From NCBI GenBank assembly GCA_963810525.1, contig CAWENB010000003.1:558001-622000 (forward strand): a DNA stretch of 64,000 bases, given 5' to 3'. The position numbers and the translations under genes were made by a program. Below the pieces are notes generated by a model. The model was not told where the DNA came from and did no database searches. It saw nothing but the letters and a program-made list of their open reading frames with translations. This DNA is from JAICLK01 sp963810525. Its GTDB lineage: Bacteria; Patescibacteriota; Saccharimonadia; Saccharimonadales; UBA4665. Each line of letters opens with the position of its first letter. The stretch's first letter is position 1. This document shows, in pieces, positions 32,042-43,400 of the stretch.

Positions 32042-34021
32042 GTGGCGAAACAAAAAAGCGGTACCAATTCGTATTCTGCCGATCAGATTCAGGTGCTTGA
32101 GGGCCTTGAGCCGGTCCGCAAGCGACCCGGCATGTATATTGGCGGTACTGGCGCAGAAGGCCTGCATCATCTCGTGTGGGAGTTGGTCGATAACGGAATT
32201 GATGAGGCGCTGGCGGGCTTTGCGACGGAAGTGACTGTCGAGATGCTGGCGGACGGCGGCATTCGCGTTGTCGACAATGGGCGCGGAATCCCGACGGACA
32301 CGAATTCCAAGACTGGCAAAAGCAGCGTCGAGACGGCGCTGACCATTCTGCATGCCGGCGGCAAATTCGGCGGCGGCGGATATAAAGTATCGGGCGGTTT
32401 ACACGGCGTGGGGGTGAGCGTTGTAAATGCGCTGTCGACGAAGCTCACGGTAGTCGTTCATCAAAACGGCAAGACGTTCCAGCAAGAATACGAGCGTGGT
32501 ATACCGAAGACCGGACTGGTAGCGGTGGGCAAAACCGACCAGACCGGAACCGAGATTACATTCTATCCGGACGATACTATTTTCGAAACGGTCAACTTTA
32601 ATTATGATACGATTCTGGACCGTCTGCGCCATCAGGCATATCTCACAAAAGGCGTGAGAACCGCAATCAGCGTTGAGAAAACGGGGAAACGCTATGGCTT
32701 TTATTTCGAGGGCGGCATCAAATCGTATGTGCGGCACTTAAACGTCGGCAAGGAAGTTGTCGATGAAGATATTTTTTATGTCGATAAGGAACTCAATGAC
32801 ACACAGATTGAAATCGCCAGCCAATATACCGAATGCTTTCAGTGAGACTATCAAAGCGTTCGCGAACAACGTACTAAATCCTGACGGCGGCACACACTTA
32901 ACTGGTTTCCGCTCGGCGCTGACTCGCGTCATAAATGATTATGCGCGCAAGACGAGCCTACTAAAAGAGAAAGAAGAAAACTTAACCGGCGAAGATTCCC
33001 GCGAAGGCCTGACGGCCGTTATTCTGGTTAAATTGCCGGATCCGCAGTTTGAAGGACAGACCAAAAACAAACTTGGTAATCCGGAGATCCGCGGTTATGT
33101 CGAGCAGGTCATGACCGAGTATTTCACTTATTACCTCGAAGAGCATCCGGCAGTTGCGCGAAAGATCGTTGGCAAGGCGCTCCTTGCCTGCCCGCGCCCG
33201 CAAAGCTGCCCGCGCTGCCCGCGAGAACATTATCCGCAAAGGCGTGCTCGAAGGTGCCAGCATGCCGGGTAAGCTGGCCGACTGCTCATCCAAAGACCCG
33301 AAAGATTCCGAAATATATCTGGTTGAGGGTGACTCCGCCGGCGGTTCGGCCAAGAGTGGTCGCGATAGCAAGACCCAGGCCATACTGCCACTTCGCGGCA
33401 AAGTGCTAAATGTCGAACGTGCCCGGCTTAGATAAAATGCTGGCAACAACGAAATATTAAGCCTTATCAAAGCGCTGGGTGTCGGCATTGAGGAGTCTTT
33501 TGATATAAAAGGTCTGCGTTACGACCGCATAATTATCATGACCGATGCCGACGTTGACGGTAGCCACATTAGCACGTTACTGCTGACTTTCTTTTTCCGT
33601 TTCATGAAACCGGTCATCGACGGTGGCCATTTATATCTGGCTAAACCGCCGCTGTTCGAGTTAGTTAAGACCGGCCGGAAATCCAGTGTGTTTATTTACG
33701 ACGAAGGATGAACTTGAATAGTCTCTAGACAAGGCGATCGAGAAGCGCAAAAATGACGGCATCAAAATCAGTGCCGAGGACGAACGCTTCAAGCAAGCTG
33801 GCTTCATCGAGCAGAAGCGTTACAAGGGTTTGGGTGAAATGGATGCCGAGCAGTTATTTGAAACGACCATGAATCCGGAAAAGCGGGTATTGGTTCAAGT
33901 TAAAGTTGAGGATGCCGAAAAGGCCGATGCAATCTTCAATAAGCTGATGGGTACAGAGGTGGAGCTGCGTAAAAGCTTTATACAAACCCACGCAAAATTC
34001 GTGAAGGATCTGGATATTTAA
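32042..34021 (+). pseudogene. gyrB: DNA gyrase subunit B, broken by frameshifts
   Basis: All parts of GyrB are present in order but in several frames. From GTG 32042 (AGAGGG upstream; TATAAT 31983-31988) the ATPase domain reads ELVDNGIDEALAGF and GLHGVGVSVVNALS. Single extra bases near 32834 (T), 33189 (T) and about 33430 (A), a missing A near 33447, and an extra G near 33709 shift the frame; an in-frame TAG follows at 33719. The TOPRIM motifs EGDSAGGSAK and MTDADVDGSH and the C-terminal RYKGLGEMDAEQL are intact. Restored, it would be about 660 residues. Gyrase is essential, so assembly errors are the simplest cause. Confidence 0.92.
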
Positions 34022-34041
34022 TATGGACGAAGAGCAGGACA

Positions 34042-36599
34042 ATGGCTAACTCTGATAATAACGTAGCCATTGGAAGGTGAGATACTTGCAGAGCCGACCA
34101 TTCGCGTATGGTTGAACGGCGCACCGTTGAAAACGTCATGGAAGACAGCTATCTACGTTATTCCATGAGCGTCATTATTGATAGGGCCTTCCTGACGTCA
34201 GAGACGGTCTCAAGCCAGTACATCGACGCATTCTATATACCATGAACTGACGATGGCCTGCGTAGCAAGTGCCAAGCACCGCAAAAGTGCCAACGTGGTC
34301 GGTGCGGTGATGGGTGATTATCACCCGCACGGTGACGCTGCGATTTATGATGCCATGGTTCGTATGGCGCAGCCCTGGTCTATGCGCTACATGCTGGTAA
34401 ACGGCCAGGGGAACTTCGGTTCGATGGACGGCGATCCGCCGGCTGCCATGCGTTATACCGAAGCAAAATGGCCCGACTGGCGGATGAATTGCTGGCTGAT
34501 ATCGATAAAGAAACGGTTGATTTCCGCGACAACTACGACGGACGACTGCAAGAACCACTCGGTGTTGCCGGCCAAATTGCCAAATTTGCTTATTAATGGT
34601 CAGCTTGGTATCGCCGTTGGTATGGCGACCAATATTCCGCCGCACAATCTGAGTGAACTAGTTGACGCTACAGTTCATCAGATTGACCATCCAGACGCCA
34701 CACTCGATGATCTGCTCAAGCATGTTAAAGGTCCGGATTTTCCAACAGGCGGTGTGGTTTATGGCAAAGAATCGATCCGAACAGCTTATGCGACCGGCCG
34801 CGGCGGCGTGGTGGTGCGCGGTGTCGCTGAAGTAGTCGAAGGCAGCAAAGGCCGCCACCAGATTATTATTACCGAAATTCCATACGCTCTGAATAAAGAG
34901 AGTCTGGTTGATCAAAATTGCTGACCTGGTCAAAGAGAAGAAGATAAGCGGCATTAGCGATATCCGCGATGAGAGCGCCCGCGGTAAAGTGCGAATCGTA
35001 ATCGATCTCAAAAAGGATGCCTATCCCAAGAAGCTGCTCAACCAGCTGTATAAGCTAACGCCACTGCAGACTAGCTTCCACTACAATATGATGGCCTTAA
35101 TCGATGGCATTCAGCCACGAGTACTGGGCCTACAGGATATCATTCAACGAGCACATTAAGCATCGCCAGCATTGTGGTCCGACGGCGAACCGAATTTGAA
35201 CTGCGAAAGGCTAAGGAGCGAGCTCACATATCTAGAAGGCCTAAAGATTGCGCTCGATCACATCGATGAAGTAATCACACTATTCGGGCCAGTCGAGACG
35301 ACTGAAGAAGCCCAAGTAAATCTGATGAAGCAAGTTTAAACTTGAGTGAAATCCAGGCCAAAGCAATTCTGGCTATGCAGCTGCGAACACTGGCTGGTCT
35401 GGAACGCAAGAAAATTGAAGACGAACTCGCTGAGCTAATTAAACTAATTGCCGAGCTTGAAAGCATCTTGGCCGATGAGAAGAAGATACTTAAAGATTGT
35501 TAAAGACGAATTGTTGCAGCTCAAAAAACAATATGGTGACGAGCGCCGAACCAAAGATTATTCCGCAGGAACTAGGCAAGACTGAGCGATGAAGATTTAG
35601 TGCCTGATGAGCAGGTCGTTGTAACACTAACAGCTGCAAACTACATAAAGCGAAGTCCGATTGCTGAATACAAGAAACAAGGACGAGGCGGTAAAGGCCG
35701 CCGAGGCATGGTAACCGGGAAGAAGATGTAATTGAACATGTGGTTAATGCCAGCACGCACGACTTCCTACTGTTCTTCACCAACAAGGGCCGGGTATTCC
35801 GAATCAAGACCTATGAAGTACCGGCTGCTAGCTTGAACGCCAAAGGGTTGCACTAGTAAATCTGCTGCAGCTGCAGCCCGAAGAAACGGTCAGCTCCGTC
35901 ATTAATGTCAGCAAGACACGACAACGCCAAGCAATCTTAATTATGTGTACAGTACGGGGTGTAGTCAAGAAGACACCGTTCGAACAGTACCAGAATGTCC
36001 GCAACAGCTGGTCTGATTGCTATCAACCTAGATGATGGTGATGAACTGAAATGGATCCGAATGACAAATGGCGACAACGAAGTAGTCATCTCGACTTCCC
36101 AAGGCCAGGCTATCCGCTTCCATGAAAGAGATGCTCGACCGATGGGACGCGTACTCGCGGCGTTCGTGGTATTCGACTTACGCACCGACGACCACGTCAT
36201 TGGCATGGATATTGTCGAAGAAGGCTCCAGTATATTTGTGATCAGTAAATACGGTTATGGCAAGCGCACTAAAGTCGCCCAATTTACGCCACATGCTCGA
36301 GGCGGCGTCGGCATCCGTTCAGCAGTAGTGAACACCAAGACGGGTGACTGGTTGGCGTTAAGACTCTGAGTGAAGACGACGCGCAAGAAGTAATAATTAT
36401 CATCCAGCAGGGCCAGACCATTCGTCTCGGACTCAAAGATATTCCGGCGCTCGGACGAGCTACACAAGGTGTTCGTATTATGCGTCTCAACGATGGCGAC
36501 GAAGTTGTTTCGCTTGCGCTAGTCGACAAAGCCGAAGTCGATGAAGAAGATGACGAACGACGTTGAGAACCAGCCGTCAAAACGGATGCCGACAAATAA
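34042..36599 (+). pseudogene. gyrA: DNA gyrase subunit A, broken by many frameshifts
   Basis: Starts about 20 bp after gyrB. Recognisable parts in order: EDSYLRYSMSVIIDRA, HRKSANVVGAVMGDYHPHGD, GQGNFGSMDGDP, INGQLGIAVGMATNIPPHNL, then the coiled-coil arm and the C-terminal beta-pinwheel (MTNGDNEVVISTSQGQAIRF, RGGVGIRSAVV). The frame changes at least a dozen times, for example near 34194, 34247, 34269, 34468, 34556, 34913, 35130 and after 35180, each by one base. Events are denser than in gyrB. The C-terminal stop is TAA 36597-36599. Confidence 0.9.
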
Positions 36600-36653
36600 T
36601 AATTGTAGCACTGCATCGAATAGCGTTAATTGAAATAGTACAACATTTATTGG

Positions 36654-36682
36654 TTGACATAATCTGTTATTATCGATATGAT
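36654..36682 (+). promoter_or_regulatory. 16S rRNA promoter
   Basis: TTGACA (36654-36659), 17-bp spacer, TATGAT (36677-36682). The spacer CTGTTATTATCGA is almost the same as in the 23S promoter at 57833-57861, and both are followed by a GAGCTT motif. Confidence 0.85.
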
Positions 36683-36732
36683 TGATGGAGCTTTTCGAGG
36701 ATGTCTGTTAAAGTGCCTTCTGAAAATGTTCA

Positions 36733-38445
<1,713 letters not shown>

Positions 38446-38481
38446 CCAACCTCCGGTCGCCGGAGAGAAAGCTGAACACAC

Positions 38482-38515
38482 AAAAGAGCCCATTGCGAGA
38501 GGGCTCTTTTTATTT
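38482..38515 (+). terminator. Terminator of the 16S transcript
   Basis: Stem AAAAGAGCCC / GGGCTCTTTT followed by TATTTAT. It closes the 16S unit before the DUF218-like gene. Confidence 0.9.
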
Positions 38516-38530
38516 ATACGCTCACACTTT

Positions 38531-38559
38531 TTGACTTATCTATGATCTCCAAGTATTGT
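38531..38559 (+). promoter_or_regulatory. Promoter of the DUF218-like gene
   Basis: TTGACT (38531-38536), 17-bp spacer, TATTGT (38554-38559), followed by TAGGAGAG before ATG 38595. Confidence 0.65.
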
Positions 38560-38594
38560 AGGAATTATTATTTTTTAGGAGAGATCAATAAGCT

Positions 38595-39314
38595 ATGAGT
38601 CAGCCGAGTAAATCTGTTGGTGACATTGTGGCGTTGCCGTATTCTTCAAACATTGGCAGGGGGCCGGAAGGTGCACTGCAGACCAGGCTTTCCATCTTGT
38701 CGGAGATGTCGATTACCGCCGCGGCGGTGTTGTGGCAGGGAAGTCCCGAGTCCAGCATCGTTATTCCCGGCGAAACGGGCTTTCCGTTAGAGTTTCCTAA
38801 CACGACCGAACTCATGAGTACGCATGCCGTAAAGGCGGCAGTCGATCCCGATAAAATTATCGGGCTCAGTGAGCTTGCGGACGGCAGGCATCTTAATAAT
38901 ACCTTCTTGCAGGCACAAGCAGTGGCTGATTACCTAGCTGTACGTCCGGAAGCAGCAAGGCGGCAGGAAACTCTAGTACTTGCTTTGGATTATCATGCCG
39001 TGCGCGTGCAACGGGTGTGTCGGGCCTATGGCATCGTTGCCCGCTGCGTAATGGTTGAAAGTGTATTGCGGAGGGACAGCAAGCTGCATGATGCATACGC
39101 CGATTATCTACCATACCTTGACGCCATTGCGAGAGTTGAGCCGGTTCTGCGAGCCATGTCGTTTGTGGATCCGAAAGGCAGAATTTTAAACGCGGTTACG
39201 CGTAGGCGAGGAGCCAGGGTTGTCGATATTAATCTTCTGTCGGATGGATCTTACGAAATTGAAGATAAAACTGCGAACGAAAAGTATGCTGAGGTCATGG
39301 CCGAGGCGTCATAA
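38595..39314 (+). CDS. DUF218 (YdcF/SanA-like) family protein
   Basis: 239 residues, soluble, no signal peptide. The Rossmann-like layout of DUF218 is visible: an early strand and loop GDIVALPYSSNIGRGPEGA, then RHLNNTFLQAQAVADYL (family 'sTneNa....L'), ETLVLALDYHAVRVQRVCRA (family 'vTs..H..Ra....') and GIVARCVMVES. Family function is unknown; some members affect envelope barrier or bind S-adenosylmethionine. It stands between the 16S terminator and the antisense tRNA-Ile, with its own promoter. Confidence 0.6.
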   Translation: MSQPSKSVGDIVALPYSSNIGRGPEGALQTRLSILSEMSITAAAVLWQGSPESSIVIPGETGFPLEFPNTTELMSTHAVKAAVDPDKIIGLSELADGRHLNNTFLQAQAVADYLAVRPEAARRQETLVLALDYHAVRVQRVCRAYGIVARCVMVESVLRRDSKLHDAYADYLPYLDAIARVEPVLRAMSFVDPKGRILNAVTRRRGARVVDINLLSDGSYEIEDKTANEKYAEVMAEAS

Positions 39315-39410
39315 CCACCGCGCTCAAAGTCGTCACGGCCGTATGCCGGCCGCGATTACTAAACTAACGCGTGCCACTTCAACTGCCTCTGCCCGAGTCT
39401 GGAAAAAATA

Positions 39411-39434
39411 AAAACTCCGAGCCCCCGGAGTTTT
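39411..39434. terminator. Bidirectional terminator
   Basis: Perfect 9-bp stem AAAACTCCG / CGGAGTTTT with A and T runs on both sides. It can end both the DUF218-like gene (plus) and the tRNA-Ile transcript (minus). Confidence 0.85.
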
Positions 39435-39454
39435 GTAAGTTCTATTAAGTTAGT

Positions 39455-39531
39455 TGGTGGGCGATGGGGGACTTGAACCTCCGACCTCGTCATTATCAGT
39501 GACGCGCTCTAACCAGCTGAGCTAATCGCCC
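39455..39531 (-). tRNA. tRNA-Ile (anticodon GAT)
   Basis: On the minus strand: acceptor GGGCGAT / ATCGCCC, anticodon loop TGATAAT gives GAT, T-arm GAGG-TTCAAGT-CCCC, encoded CCA. In most bacteria this gene is in the 16S-23S spacer on the rRNA strand; here it is in that interval but on the opposite strand. Confidence 0.96.
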
Positions 39532-39726
39532 GCGTCGGAACCTACGCCTCTGCCTCGTTTTTGCTATCGTATAAAGTTTCGGCTTACGGTTATGTCCCGG
39601 CTTTCAATATTGTAAACAGTCGACTTCGCTCCTTGGTTTACAAAATTGACTAATCGACTAATCGCATCGGTGTGGATACCGGTGTATTTTACCGAAAAAG
39701 TCGAGATTAGACAAGCTTGTGCCGAA

Positions 39727-40170
39727 TTATTCAACGCAGTACATTGGGCAAGCGAAGCCGTCGGAGGCTTGGGTTTTGCGGAAGCCGCCACATGGCGCGC
39801 AGTGCGGTGTCGGAGTCGGGCTTGGCGCGGCGGGCGGTGTCGGATTAGTTTGTACGGGCGAGCTTGTGCCGATGCCAGTTGTGGAACCGTTTTGTGATGG
39901 TTGGACGGAATTCGTGCTGCCGCTTGGCTGCAGTGAATTGCCACTTGTCGTGACGGGTGAGGTAGATGGCTTTGAAGGGGTTGTTTTGCTTTGGGTTTTG
40001 GACGTTGGAGTACTTTTTGTTTGCTGCTGGAGTGTCGGCGCAGAGTTGCTGGTAAGTGAAGAATCGGCGGTGTGCTGGGAGCGGACAAGCAACACAAAGG
40101 TCAAGGTAAGTATTACTAAGATAATGCCTACAATTATTATTCGGTTTTGGGTGAGCCGTAACAGCGTCAT
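39727..40170 (-). CDS. Small membrane-anchored Ser/Thr/Pro-rich protein
   Basis: 147 residues. A basic start and one hydrophobic helix (about 11-30: IIIVGIILVILTLTFVLLV) act as a signal anchor. A long Ser/Thr/Pro/Gln-rich stalk follows (about 35-125), then a short Cys-rich tip (HCAPCGGFRK, FACPMYC; four Cys). GGGGAAAT precedes the ATG. It lies between tRNA-Ala and tRNA-Ile on the same strand as the giant fibre gene. Likely surface-exposed; the Cys tip could bind metal or form disulfides. Family not recognised. Confidence 0.65.
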   Translation of the reverse strand: MTLLRLTQNRIIIVGIILVILTLTFVLLVRSQHTADSSLTSNSAPTLQQQTKSTPTSKTQSKTTPSKPSTSPVTTSGNSLQPSGSTNSVQPSQNGSTTGIGTSSPVQTNPTPPAAPSPTPTPHCAPCGGFRKTQASDGFACPMYCVE

Positions 40171-40187
40171 ATTTCCCCGCGAATTAT

Positions 40188-40264
40188 TGGTGGAGACACG
40201 GGGATTCGAACCCCGGACCTCCTGCTTGCAAAGCAGGCGCTCTAGCCAACTGAGCTATGTCCCC
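40188..40264 (-). tRNA. tRNA-Ala (anticodon TGC)
   Basis: On the minus strand: acceptor GGGGACA / TGTCTCC (one G-U), anticodon stem CTGCT/AGCAG with loop TTGCAAG-type gives TGC, T-arm CGGGG-TTCGAAT-CCCCG, encoded CCA. Like tRNA-Ile, it is inverted relative to the rRNA genes. Confidence 0.96.
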
Positions 40265-40474
40265 TTATTGAAGTATATGAGCCAGCCTCATTTTGCCGCT
40301 TTCAGTAGTAAAAGCTTCGACTCGCCTCTATGCCTCCCCTCTTAAAACTGCATTCAGTCGTTTCGCTGCTAGGATTGCAGTTTTGTATATTCCGGCTGTG
40401 AAACTACCGGAGTATTTTACCGAAAAAACCGTCGTGAGACAAGGGGCGGGAGGGAGTCAAATGCTAACTTACAT

Positions 40475-43400
40475 TTACTGCATCACATGATAGTAGAAGG
40501 TGTAGGTCTGGTTGTCGAGCAGGCCGTTGGTGGTGGCAGCGTTGATACTGAAGCCGGAGACCGACGGGCTGACGAATTGTTGCAGTTTGGCGGCGTTAGC
40601 ATCGCCGGCAGTCAGGACGACGTTAGGTGCGCCTGAATAGGCCTTTGCAAATGTTAGATCGGCCAAGTCACCGCTGTTCGTGTCGCTGCCGGTGGTTATC
40701 ACGATCTTACCGCTCGTGTCAGTACCCGTAACCGATATATCGGCGCCGCTGCCAGCCATATTACCGGTGGAAGCATTCGGTGTGATACCTTGAGTGACGA
40801 TATGCCCGACGGTGAGGGTTTGAACCGTAAGCGTAGAGAACGTAGCATTGCCGGTGACGGTCAGGTTGGCAAGTGTCGTATCGCCGCTGACGTTGAGCGA
40901 ACTCAGCGAAGCCGCGCCGCCATCTTGTATATAGCTGCCATTTGAAGTAGTCGGATCATAGTAACCGATGTGAATGTAAATATTGATTTCTCCTGTACCA
41001 CCGCTGAAATCTTCGAGCGCCGAGCCGATGGTCATACCCGGTGCGGTCGCTTTCACGGCCAAGCCGGTGACTGGGTCGTAGGAGAGCATATCGCCGACAT
41101 GAATCGGGCCATTGGTGCCCGACACCTTTACCGGCACCTGACCGAGCATACTGACCAGCGCAGTGTTGTCGGTCCCTTCACTGTCGGCGAGCGCATTGTT
41201 TCCGACATAACCGGGCGAGGTCGACACGACGCCAAGTAGGGTATCGCTGGAGTTTTTGCCACAATCTTCAACTGACCCGCTCGCATTGAGACAAACGACG
41301 TCTCCCGGTTGCAGGCTGTCAGGAGTAGATTGTGTGAAGTACTCGGCGTAGTCTCCTTGATTGCTAAGGATTGCGCCGGCGGCAACAATTGAGTCGTTGT
41401 CGCTGGAGTTTTTGCCAAGTTTCAGGATGGCGGCCGTGCCGCTGGCGCTCTGGGTGACATTGTTGGTATTGACCTCCAGGGCAGTATCCCAGTTGGAATC
41501 ATACACGATGAAAGCGTCGGTAGCGTTTGTGTTTCCTGAGCGGACCATGGCGCCGGTGCCATCGACCCCGAAATCCTCGGTCCAGGAGGTGGTGTCGTCG
41601 TAATTAAAGCTATCGCCTAAAATGTTGACGCCGCCGCCGTTATAATAATTGCCTATGTTTAGATCGGTTTCGCCTTCCTGTCCCGGAGTAACTCCTGGCT
41701 GGACGCCGATAGTGACGTTATCTTGACCGCTTGGTCCACCGTCAAGGTTAATTTGACTACCGGAGGCTAAGTTTATGCCCGTCGTGGTATTGTCTCCAGA
41801 TAAATTGGGATCACCTTGATTACTCGATGACCAGGTGCTGTTAGTCGTGTCTGAGAAGGTGGTGGTACCGCTCGATACACTCACATGGTACCAAGTTCCG
41901 CTATTTGGATCGGTCACACAGACTGTGCTGCTGGCCTCGCAGCGCCATATATCGTAACTGGCTGCGCTGGTGACGGTTGCCCAGGTGAGGGTATTCTTAT
42001 TCGAGGAGCCGCTGGTGATGTGTTCGTCTTGAAGTCCGGACGAAGTTTGTGCAGTGACGACGCCAGTCGTGTTGCCGTACGCGTCAACCGCATCAATAGC
42101 ATACGTATAATAGCCGCTGCCGAGCGAACCGCCGCTGGAAGAGGTAGTAAGTGTTGGTGGTTGCGGATCGGGCAGGCCATTGACATTTAAGTAGGCGTTT
42201 GCGACGTTAACGGATTTGTCTGTAGAGTCGACATTGAAGAGTTGGTTGCTACTGCTATCCTGTACAGAGAAGGCGGAAGTGGAATCTGCTGCATTTTGCA
42301 GCGTGACGGCGCCGGTTTTGCTGATGCTCATACTGGTAGTAGTGCTGCCGGTTATTGAGTAGTTGGCAGAGATTACGTATTGATCATTTGAAGTGTACGA
42401 AGGTGACGACAGGGAGCCAGGCCAGGTGCCGTAAGTACCCATAGTGTAGGCTTTACTCTGGTTGGTTGTACCGTTAGAGCTGTAGGCAAGAACATCCATA
42501 TCCGGGTTGCTGCCGTTGCTGCCGGTACAAAGCCAGTAGCTGGTGCCTGCTGTCACTGAGGCGCTGCCGTGCGTGAGCGGGAACGTATCCGGTCCGCCAA
42601 CGTATGCAAGGGTAACCGAGTCACTGTACGCTAATCGGGAGCCGGGGTTGCCGCTTGAGTTGGTGTAGATAGCCGCCTGGGCCAGGTCTCCGTAGTTGAC
42701 ATTATCGTACTCGACGGTAATCGAATTTACCGTACCGTTCATGTTGGCAGTGTAAAGCGAACAACTGTAGAGGCTGGTGTCGTAGCTGTCGTCCGAGGCG
42801 GCGTCAATATCTGAGTAACCGAAGTTGTCCGCGCCCGAGCCCCCCGGAACCGTGAGGTTGAGGCTGTCGCTGCTATTCGTACCGAGTGTGATGGTATTGC
42901 TATCGCCGCTGTCTTCAAAGGCAACCTGGCCGTTCATGTTTGTCGAATCACCAAGTATCGCCTGACCGTTAGTGGTGTCGACCGCAAACACCTGGTCCCC
43001 GGAGCTATTCTGCAGAACCGAGAAAGCCTGGTTATTGTCGGTGTAGTCTTTGAATTGAGCACTGCCATCCTGATATATCGTCTGGGCAGCAGCATTGTTA
43101 CCGGTAAAGAGGTTGAGCTCGGTGTTTGAATACGTGCCGAGCGAAGCCCAGGTCGACCCGATGTAGGTGCCGAGGCTCGTGGTACCATCCGTATCCATCA
43201 TGCCGTAAGCGCCGGTTGCCTGTTGGACGGTTAGTGTCTCGCCGTCCACATTGGCCGCGTTATCGCCAATCTGCACGGAGGCGGCAGAGGTGTCAACGTT
43301 CAGGATGCTGTCGCCGCCGTGGTCTTGCACCTGGAAGCCGGAACTGGAATCGCTGTAGTTCTGGAACATGGCGGTGCCGTCGGTATAGATAGTTTCGGCA

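Noticed and set aside
39719..40345. 208-codon plus-strand frame with ETRGFEPRTSCLQ
   Set aside because: Covers tRNA-Ala and the antisense of the stalk protein gene; composition is not protein-like.
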